Positions 55,844 through 64,000 of a DNA stretch of 64,000 nucleotides are shown one piece after another; the stretch's first letter is position 1, and every line of letters starts with the position of its first letter. The stretch comes from Petunia secreta (Eukaryota; Streptophyta; Magnoliopsida; Solanales; Solanaceae): the NCBI GenBank assembly GCA_029990175.1, contig JARKIP010000023.1:27113501-27177500 (forward strand). The letters run 5' to 3'. The notes under the pieces are model-generated. The model did no database searches, was not told the DNA's origin, and saw only the letters and a list, made by a program, of their open reading frames with translations. The translations under genes and the position numbers were made by a program.

Positions 55844-57262
55844 GGAGTCCATTACCTAAATGGACACTCAACTATTGGAAATAAACCAAGAAAGTCACTC
55901 TTCTTTGTAATGTTCCTAAATGATCACTCGGTTTTTGATAATTAACTCAAATGGTCATTCTCACCTGAAAAGTTGCTATCTTGATGATAAATGCTGGTGT
56001 GGAAATTTTTTTTAAAAAAAATTAAAATATAAAGAAATTTAAATTCCACTGTCCCCTCCTATTTAACATAATTATTTGACCCATATCCGACCCAAATAAC
56101 TTAATGGATCAACTATTAAAAAAGTCAGTGCAACTTTAATCCTAAGATACTATACGATGTTTCCATCATCATCTTTTTTTAGGGTTTTATAGGGAGAACC
56201 AAAATTTTACTTTCAATCGATTTCTTCCCCAATAAAACTATTGCGATTAAACTAAAATTCTCATAAAATACCATAAGGTCATAACATAATACATGAGAAA
56301 ACTTCAACTTTCCATTCAAGATTCTTGAGTCTTCTAATGATAGAACGCAGAAAAGTATGTTAACAATATTACAGTAATAGTTTTAACAAAACACGACACC
56401 TTATATAAAACTGTCATACTAACTTTTAGTTTGTTACTCCTAGAAACTAGAAGAAGAAAATAAAGTAAGTTACTCCTAAAAACTGTTAGTAGGTTAGTAA
56501 ACTGTTAGTAAGTTACTCCTAAAAACTAACTCCTAACAAATGTTAGTAAGTTAGTAAACTGCTAGTAAATTATAATTATTAGTAAGTTGCTCCTACAAAC
56601 TAAAAGAAGAAAATGAAGTAATTTATTAAGCTAAAGAATAAAATATAAAGTAATTTATTAAGATATTAGTCACCAATTGGTAAACTAGAAAATCATTCTC
56701 ACCAGTTATTAACTTATACTACTTACACCAAATATTTAATTCATGTCAGTACCATTCATGATGAGTAAAAGATAAGTAATCGTTGCTTTAGTCATATCTA
56801 GTACCATTGTCATGAATTATGTTATGAGCTTATGTTAGTATATGAAAATTTTAGTTTAATTGCAATGGCTTTATTGGGGAAGAAATCGATTGAAAGTAAA
56901 ATTTTGGTTCTCCCTATAAAACCCTAAAAAAAAGAGGATGAGGGAAATATCGTATAGTATCTTAGGATTAAAGTTGCACTGGCTTTTTTAATAGTTGACC
57001 CATTAAGTTATTTGGGTCGGGTATGTGTCAAATAATTATGTTAAATGGGTGGAGACAGTGAGATTTAAATTTCTTTATATTTTAATTTTTTTTAAAAAAA
57101 ATTCCACGTCAGCATTTATCATCGAGATAACAACTTTTCAGGTGAGAATGACCAGTTGAGTTAATTATCAAAAGCTGAGTGACTATTTAGGAACATTACA
57201 AAGAAGAATGACTTTCTTGGTTTATTTCCAATAGTTGAGTGACCATTTAGGCAATGGACTCC
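55844..57262. mobile_element. Inverted-repeat transposon with target duplication (MULE- or hAT-like), 1.42 kb
   Basis: The two arms, each at least 400 bp, are inverted copies: ggagtccattacctaaatgg ... gatttcttccccaataaaac on the left matches the minus-strand reading of the right arm. Ends read GGAGTCC. The sequence TTATTTGT lies directly outside both ends (55836-55843 and 57263-57270). With one end base moved, a 9-bp CTTATTTGT duplication is also possible, so MULE (9 bp) and hAT (8 bp) cannot be separated. The centre (about 56400-56640) has gttagtaagttagtaaactg repeats. No coding sequence. Confidence 0.85.
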
Positions 57263-57769
57263 TTATTTGTGCGCCATGCACATCTATTAGCTAATATATA
57301 ATATATATCGCCTTTTACACAAAAAAAAAAAAAAAAAAAATTACAAAGATCAGAAAGCTTATGTCTTCAAATTGGTTTTGGAGAAAAGATGAAGAGATTG
57401 AAGGCACACCCTGAAATACAAGAATTCTTTTGGCTGGATTACCTTTAGGTAATGTAATTATTTGAATTAAATAGCAAACTCACCAAAGAAGTCAATGGTG
57501 TTGGTTTCATGCCATGAATATTGACATCAAAGATGAAATTTTTAGAAGGAAGAAAGAGTATAAAAGAGAAAAAGAAATGGCGTAATTTGTTTCTTGTGTG
57601 GTGAAGAATTTGCTGCATGTGGTATTTTCTGTTGGCAATGAAGAAAAGGCTTTTGTTAGAAAGCGCAGAAACACTTGGTGGGGCTTGGAGCATATTTGTC
57701 CAAGCTGGAGCTTCTATGTCAGCACAAAATATAATTTTTTAATATGGTCAAATCTAAGTTGAAGTCTGC
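57263..57769. other. Intergenic, with a poly(A) tract
   Basis: A run of about 18 A at 57321-57340. The following 400 bp (to 57720) have a minus-strand ORF without recognisable similarity. A retro-inserted fragment is possible but unproven. Confidence 0.3.
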
Positions 57770-58193
57770 TAGGAGTCGTTTGGTAGAGAATTGAGTTATA
57801 CATGGATTAACAATATAGGGATTAGTAATACATGAATTAATAATGCAGGGATTAATAATGCAGGAATTATTTTTAGTCATGTGTTTGGTTGATTGTATCA
57901 AAACTTGGATAAACATTGTATAAGGTTTTATTTTCAATTATGCCCTTGAATTCTTATCCATATATTAAAATAAGGGGTTGAGGGTGAGTATTTTTGTCAT
58001 TTCATTGTTTATCCATGTATTAGTAAACATGGTATTACTAATACCATGATGAGCTAGGTATTAAGTTATACCACAATTGAGGTACTAAATAATGCATGGA
58101 TTAATAGTACTTGATTGATATTGACTACCAAACAAAGGATAAAACTTAATACATGGATTAAATTAGCCAATACATCATACCAAACAACCTCTT
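57770..58193. mobile_element. MITE with gtcgtttggta / taccaaacaacc ends
   Basis: Left end AGGAGTCGTTTGGTA and right end (reverse-complemented) AAGAGGTTGTTTGGTA form short TIRs. The interior has repeated acatggatta(a)/gggattaataatgca motifs in both orientations. 'Tttggta ... taccaaac' ends are common in Solanaceae MITEs (my recollection). Target duplication not certain. Confidence 0.5.
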
Positions 58194-58594
58194 AGTGTAC
58201 AAGGATATCTTTGCTCCACTTTACAAACTGCAAGGGCATCATTGCACCCAAAATTAAACGTAGGACATAATTGATCTTTTCTCAATAATTCAAGGGTATT
58301 TTTAACCCTTTACTGAGAAGGAAATAAAAGAAAATGTATGGGAAAAAAGGAAACAAAAGAACAGAGAAAAGGGGCAAAGAAATGTAGACAGAAAGGAAAA
58401 ACAACGAGAATAGAAAAGTCAAAAGCACCGTGTGGTGCTATCTCTTTAAATAGAGATCCCAAATAACTTAGAGAACTGTACTCAGTCGGAAACGATCCCA
58501 CACCATGAATTGTAGGACTAAAATAACTCATACCCTTTATCAGTGGCATTGTCGTAGCTTTCAATATACCGGATGCCATTTTACATGTATATAC

Positions 58595-59051
58595 TGTAAG
58601 ATTATGTGGACTTGAACATATGTAAATACATAAATAATTAAATGTCAGTTGCTATCATTAAAAGGTTGGTCCAGATTAAACGTGATCTATTGCGGTTTAA
58701 AGTTATGTGGACCTAATTAGACACCTCGTAAAGTATGGGACTAATGTGTAGATACCCGGATGTAATTCTAGTTTAATGATGGGCTGAACTAGAATTACAT
58801 AAACTATATTCTACTATAAAAAGGTTATGGTCCCCAAATCAGACGTAGGGCTTTATTTTACTAATATCCCATTATCAGTGAAAGATGGCAAGACCACGTC
58901 CAGATTTGGAAGACCAAAGACCGTGAGACTGAAGAGTCACGACCATTGCTATGGATTCAGGTACGCTTCCGCATCTAGTATTATTTTATTGATGATTTGA
59001 CATAATAGGTCCTGAGGCAATTGTAGTATAATCTACAATTTAGTTCTAACA
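58595..59051 (+). repeat. 5' LTR of the decayed copia element
   Basis: 457 bp, TG...CA. Directly followed by the primer-binding site. Confidence 0.85.
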
Positions 59052-60659
59052 AGTGGTATCAAGAGCCTATATTATGTTAAATCATTGAGATATCTTGTTG
59101 ACACAATATGATTAAATTCTATTTTGTGAGGAATTTGGTTAAAAGTTCTGTTCCGCGGCTTCAAGAAAATAAGAAATAATCCATAAAGGTCCTCTGGTGG
59201 CGGCTACGATATAAGCTACTTATTTGAATGAAGTTGCATTAAAGGTTTAAGGCACAAGCTTTAGTGCTTAAGATTTTAGAATGGATTAAGTGTAACTTTT
59301 GCCCTCCAGTATCAGCCGCCATGAGAGCCCATTTTTTAAAGCTTTTAGGGTGCTGAAGGTTTATTTGATATTTTGTTTTCAGAGTACAATATTAAATATC
59401 AAACTAATGAAAGAAAATGTTACGGATAGCTCCGATTTTTCCTCGCTGATCAGTTTTCGGAAATTGGTGGTTTGACCACATTTATGGAATTGCCAGAAAA
59501 GTATTGTAATAATGTAATCTTTCTTGAGGTGCTTTTATTCTTGTTTAATCATTTAATAACAAAATAATTGGGTATATACTGGCGAGTCAATTTTGGGCTC
59601 AACATCAAGTCTTCAATTTAGATAATTTATATTTTGTGGCCCACCATTCAGTAAATTTGGCTTGAGAATTTATATATTCCAATTTGGTGAATTTTAATTT
59701 GGATATTGGTATGGTTGTATGTATTTTGAGATGAATAAATTGAAGCTAGACGTTACCAAAGTGATCTCTCTTGTGGAAATTTATTTATTTTGAAATATAA
59801 AAAGTTGTGCGCTTTTAACCTATGTGAACATTGATCGGTCCAAAGGAAGGTCAATGTATAACAGAATTGCACGTGCATCTTTGTGGTAATAACGCGTGAT
59901 AATTATTTGGATTTACGTGTGAATGGTAAATCGGCCCAAAGGAAGACTTACTATTTGGCATGTTCTTTATTATCAGTGTTTGATTACTACGTCAAGATAT
60001 CACTTACAAGTTAATATTTTGTCCAAAGATGAAATATTAATGGAATGCCCGGTATCTTGAGATGGGGTTTACCTTTATTCAAATTTATTTTTTAATTCGG
60101 TTTAAGTCTTACGTGAGCTTATTTTGTTATTGGTTGTTCTATGATTTAGCTACAGTTACTTCTGAAAATGTTATTGCCAACATCCCCTCAATCTTTAAGT
60201 TAAATGGCTTTAACCGTAAATTATGACTAGAGAACTTACATAAACCTCGAAGTCATGGATATTGACATGACATTAAAGATGAGTACTCCACCATTTTTTT
60301 ACAGATAAGAGTACCTCTGATCAAAAGAGGGAGACTGAAAGGTGGGAGAGATCAAAATGCATGTCTATAATTATCATGAAGAAAGCCATTTCAGGAACAT
60401 TCAGGGGCATTATGTCTAACAAGATTATGACCATTAAGAAATTCATGAGTGAAATTGAAAAGATAAATTTGTCAAGAATGAAAAGGTAGAAATTGTACAC
60501 TCTTGACAAATCAAATTTTAATGAGGTTCATAAAGTAAGAAAGTTGCGGCTCCGGTAATAATATAAAGAATTAACTGAGGGTTGTTTCTTACGTGGAGTT
60601 GCAGTTATTAGGATGTGAACTTTATTTATTATGAGGTTAGTCTGGTTTCGTTATCAAGA

Positions 60660-60872
60660 CATATATGGTGGATAGATTCTAGTACAATATCTCACACCAG
60701 TACGTTTATGCAAGGATTGATGAATTGTCGAAAGCCTAATAATGGTGGAAGACACATCTATGGTGGTGACGACAAGTTAATTAAGGTTGTTGGAGCTATT
60801 GGAACTCTTAGATTATTGTTAAGAACTAGATTATATTTGAATTTGACTGAGACTTATGTTGTTCTGTTTCTT
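60660..60872 (+). pseudogene. Copia protease-region relic
   Basis: Reads HIWWIDSSTISHTSTFMQGL followed by NCRKPNNGGRHIYGGDDKLI, clearly the region W(W)IDSGATxHxS of copia polyproteins, but the DSG active-site glycine is changed (IDSST) and the frame stops at 60873. Confidence 0.65.
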
Positions 60873-61889
60873 TAAACGGAATTTGATTTTCATTTCAAGG
60901 TTGGACAAATTTGGTTATTGTTGTTCGTTTGATATGAAAAATATTGTCTCTTTCATAATTCAAAATTGGTTGATCCGAGTTCTCTATGAGGTTACAATAA
61001 TCTAAAGTTTTCTTATATATAGTCACTTCATTTAAAGAATCCTTGCATGTTTACTAATCGATGAGATTTTGCTTCGTTATGATATAATATATTAAGTCAT
61101 ATCTCTAAATGGAGAAAAAGAGATTTGTGTCTGACAGCAGTCTCGACCCTATTAATTTTATCCAGTTTTTGATATATGCGTAAATCGCATAAAAGGAAAT
61201 AAATAAATCTTAACAGATTTGGAACCAAAAAGAAATTATACGTCTTAGAACTTTTGTAGATTCGGTATTTCTGGACAATTCTCTATAGTTTCTTAGAATG
61301 GTTAACTATATCTCATAATGTCCATAGACAACTTTTCAAGATATGGTTTTTTTGTTTAATTCATTAGAAAAACTGTAACTTATTACTTAACAGAGTTCCG
61401 GCTAAAGGCAACTGAAAAGATCCTTTATGTGTTTTGGATAAGCATTGGTCTTGTTTAAAGTATTTACACATTTAGGAATGTCCAGCTGAGGCAAGGCCTT
61501 CTAGGCCAAAAAAAATGAAACTGGACAAAGAAACTTTCAGTTGTTATGTTATTAGATACTCTAAAAATTTCAGGGGTTACAAGTTTTAGGATCCCACAGC
61601 TAAGGCTATTATGAGACGAATAATGTACGGTTCTTTGAGGATGTTGAGTTTGGGGGAAGAAAGAATAAAAGATATTGTCTTGGAAAAGGAATATATTGAT
61701 GTTCCTCAGATTGATATTGACTAGGCTTAGGAACAGTTTTCTATACCTGAGATAGTTCAAGAAGCAACTCCAGATCAAGACAATATCGTTTCGAACTTCA
61801 CGTTCAAAAGGTTATTCTCGAAGAACAAACTCTACAACCTCAAGAAACAATGTCATTAAAAAGATATATAGAAGAGAGTGGAGAGGTAC

Positions 61890-62530
61890 AATTTCAGATA
61901 AAAGTTCTGACTCTCATAGGTATATTGATACCATAAATAAAGAGATGAAGCACATAAAGGACAATGATGTGCGAGACCTTGTCCAGTTGGCTGAAAGTAC
62001 GAAGCTCATTGGTTGAAAATGGATATTTATAACCAAAAGGGATTCGAAAGGCAACGTGGATAGGTATAAGGCACGTATTATCGCTAAAGGCTTCGTTCAT
62101 TGAAAGACTCTTTCAGGACTATAATGGCATTGATCAAATATTTTGATATTAAGCTACATAGATGGATATGATATTATTGTTCTCAATGGTTATTTTGATG
62201 AGGAAATGTGAAACTAGAAAACTTTGTATTTTATAATGCAAAATCAATGATTTGCAAATCAAAGAAATCCACCTATGTGTTTAAACAAGCGTCTTATCAA
62301 TGGTATCACAAATTTCATTAAGTTATTGTCTCATTTGGTTTCGAGATAAATCTTGGTGATTATTTTGTATACCACAAGGTCATTGGGAGTAAGCATATTT
62401 CTCTGGTTTTGTATGTCTATGATATACTTCTTGGTCCATACGATATAGGCTTGTTGTGTAAGTCCAAGATATTTTTGATAAAGAATTTAGAGATAAAATA
62501 TCTTGGTGATGCAAGTTTTGAATAAGGATT
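61890..62530 (+). pseudogene. Copia reverse transcriptase relic
   Basis: Fragments INKEMKHIKDNDVRDLVQLA, WIFITKRDSKGNVDRYKARI and AKGFVH keep RT similarity, interrupted by TGA at about 62014 and others. A YVYDIL box (normally YVDDIL) at about 62415 lacks one of the paired catalytic Asp. It cannot encode active RT. Confidence 0.6.
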
Positions 62531-63804
62531 CAGATACATCGAGATTACTCTCGAGGAACTTTTAGATTATCACAAAAGCCTATATTGAAAAGGTATTAAA
62601 GATTTGATATGCAAGATTTCAATTCAAGCGATACCCCTATGCTAAAGAAGAAAGGTTCAGTCTCAACAGTGCTCTAAGAATGATTTTGTAATTAAGAAAA
62701 TGCAAAAGATTTGTTATGCTTTAGTTACAAATGTCTAATGCATACTTAGGTTTGTATGCGTTCAAATATTGTGTGCATTATTGGGATGTTTGGCATATAT
62801 TTGAGTAATGCTGAAATTAAGAATTAAGGAGTAGCCAACGGTTTATGTTGTAATTACAGAGAACAAAAGATTTTAAGCTCACATACAGGAAGTCGGAAAA
62901 GTTAAATATAATCAAGTATTTAGATACCGACTTCACTAGATGCCAAGATAGTGCAAAGGCTCTATTTGTATACTTGGTGGATGAGCTATATAAGGAAGAG
63001 TGTTATATGGACACTCATAGCCCATCTCACCATGACAGTAGAGTTTATGGTGCATTATAAGGCATCAAAGTTATGGAATATGACTGCAGAATCTTGTCAC
63101 TGGCTACAAATTAAGGATAAAGTTGAAAGACACTAAGGTTATTTTGCGACAATAAGTTAGCAGTCTCATATTCCAATAAACAATAGGAGTTCAGTAAAGT
63201 CAAAGAACATTGACATAAAGTTCCTGGTTGTTAAAGTTAGAGTCCAGAGTGGTTAGGTGTCTATGGAACGTATTGGTGCAAACTCTATATTGTGGATCCA
63301 CGTACTAAGGGACTACCACCGAAGGTTATGGGTGGCATGTCATTTAAAGATATTCAGTTTTAGTGGGAGTTTGTAACCTTTCAATGTTCTTTTGTTATAG
63401 ACACACTTCAGTTTTCGGTTTATGGTTTCAGGTTTACAGTTTCAGTTTAAGGATATTTTAAGGATATTTCTGCAGAAATAAAGTATTCGGTAAATTTTTC
63501 ACTCTGACTTGTTTTCAGTTGGACCATTTGGAAATAGGCATGTCTAGATCACATTACATGTAATTTCCACGCTACGCATCCATGCTTGATCTATGTCATT
63601 TGGTTATGTTGGTATACGTGATCAAGGAAGGTTTAGTTACGATATAAATGTAGGGAAAGCCGCCTTGGTTCTATGCTGGAATAATTGATGGACGAGATTG
63701 TTTAGAGGTAATTCAGTTTATGATAGCAAATATTTGGAGCTCATAAGTTGACATACAATTATAAGGTTATGTGTATGTATATATGTGTAGTCCAAGTGGG
63801 AGAT

Positions 63805-64000
63805 TGTAAGATTATGTGGACTTGAACATATATAAATACATAAATAATTAAATGTCAATTGCTATCATTAAAAGGTTGGTCCAGATTAAACGTGATCTAC
63901 TGCGGTTTAAAGTTATGTGGACCTATTAGACACCTCGTAAAGTATGGGACTAATGTGTAGATACCCGGATGTAATTCTAGTTTAATGATGGGCTGAACTA
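63805..64000 (+). repeat. 3' LTR of the decayed copia element (partial)
   Basis: 196 bp visible, about 98% identical to 58595 onward (differences such as catatg/catata, gtcagttg/gtcaattg, ctattgc/ctactgc, and one deletion in cctaattag). Cut by the window end. Confidence 0.88.

Larger units (their letters stand above)
58595..64000 (+). mobile_element. Decayed Ty1/copia LTR retrotransposon, 3' end beyond the window
   Basis: The 5' LTR starts TGTAAGATTATGTGG at 58595 and ends TAACA at 59051, followed at 59054 by TGGTATCAAGAGCC, a primer-binding site resembling the initiator tRNA-Met site with one extra A. A near-identical copy of the first about 196 bp of the LTR begins at 63805, preceded by the purine tract AAGTGGGAGA. 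Plus-strand relics in order: protease-like (WWIDSSTISHTSTFMQGL at 60668), RT (KLIG...WIFITKRDSKGNVDRYKA at 62000-62090, and a damaged YVDD box as YVYDILLG near 62415), and RNase H / C-terminal tail (HIDIKFLVVKVRVQS near 63210). Stops and frame changes occur throughout. Confidence 0.88.

Noticed and set aside
57445..57693. 82-aa minus-strand ORF near the poly(A) tract
   Set aside because: No recognisable motif and no supporting context; could be chance in AT-rich DNA.

Overview
This is plant nuclear DNA: AT-rich, with intron-split genes (GT-AG introns, many of 100 bp to 3 kb) embedded in dense transposable-element sequence. The gene families and MITE types suggest a eudicot, most likely an asterid such as a Solanaceae species; that placement is inference. 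There are no operons, CRISPR arrays or bacterial genes.

Five host genes are supported. (1) The last two exons of a membrane protein lie at 123-699 (+). (2) A complete 11-exon ERGIC-3/ERV46-type cargo receptor lies at 7210-15618 (-) and encodes 351 aa. (3) An intronless GT31 galactosyltransferase-like gene lies at 20282-21175 (+), 297 aa. (4) A complete 8-exon MAPR4/neuferricin-type haem-binding protein lies at 24414-31091 (+), 240 aa. (5) A complete 10-exon divergent importin-alpha-like ARM protein lies at 31898-38004 (-), 450 aa. Genes 4 and 5 are convergent, about 0.8 kb apart. I rebuilt the exon chains by hand; every exon junction keeps the reading frame.

The rest is mostly mobile DNA. 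1.3-4.85 kb holds two Helitron-like elements sharing internal sequence. 5.2-6.65 kb is a GC-rich non-coding block. 15.8-18.9 kb is a cluster of MITE-like elements made of minisatellite or hairpin arrays. 21.6-23.3 kb is a third Helitron with a nested Stowaway MITE, and a second Stowaway lies at 23.7 kb. 38.2-39.6 kb is a long-TIR element beside the importin-like gene. 42.3-47.5 kb is a complete Ty1/copia element with LTRs and a CTATC target duplication. 48.8-55.0 kb is the coding part and right terminus of a CACTA (En/Spm) transposon. 55.8-57.3 kb is a MULE/hAT-like inverted-repeat element with a target duplication. From 58.6 kb to the window end is a second, heavily decayed copia element whose 3' LTR runs off the window.

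The most interesting points are the importin-alpha paralogue that has lost most of its NLS-binding Trp/Asn array, the second copia element whose LTRs are nearly identical although its reading frames are ruined, the CACTA element with an intact second gene beside a broken transposase, and the palindromic hairpin arrays.
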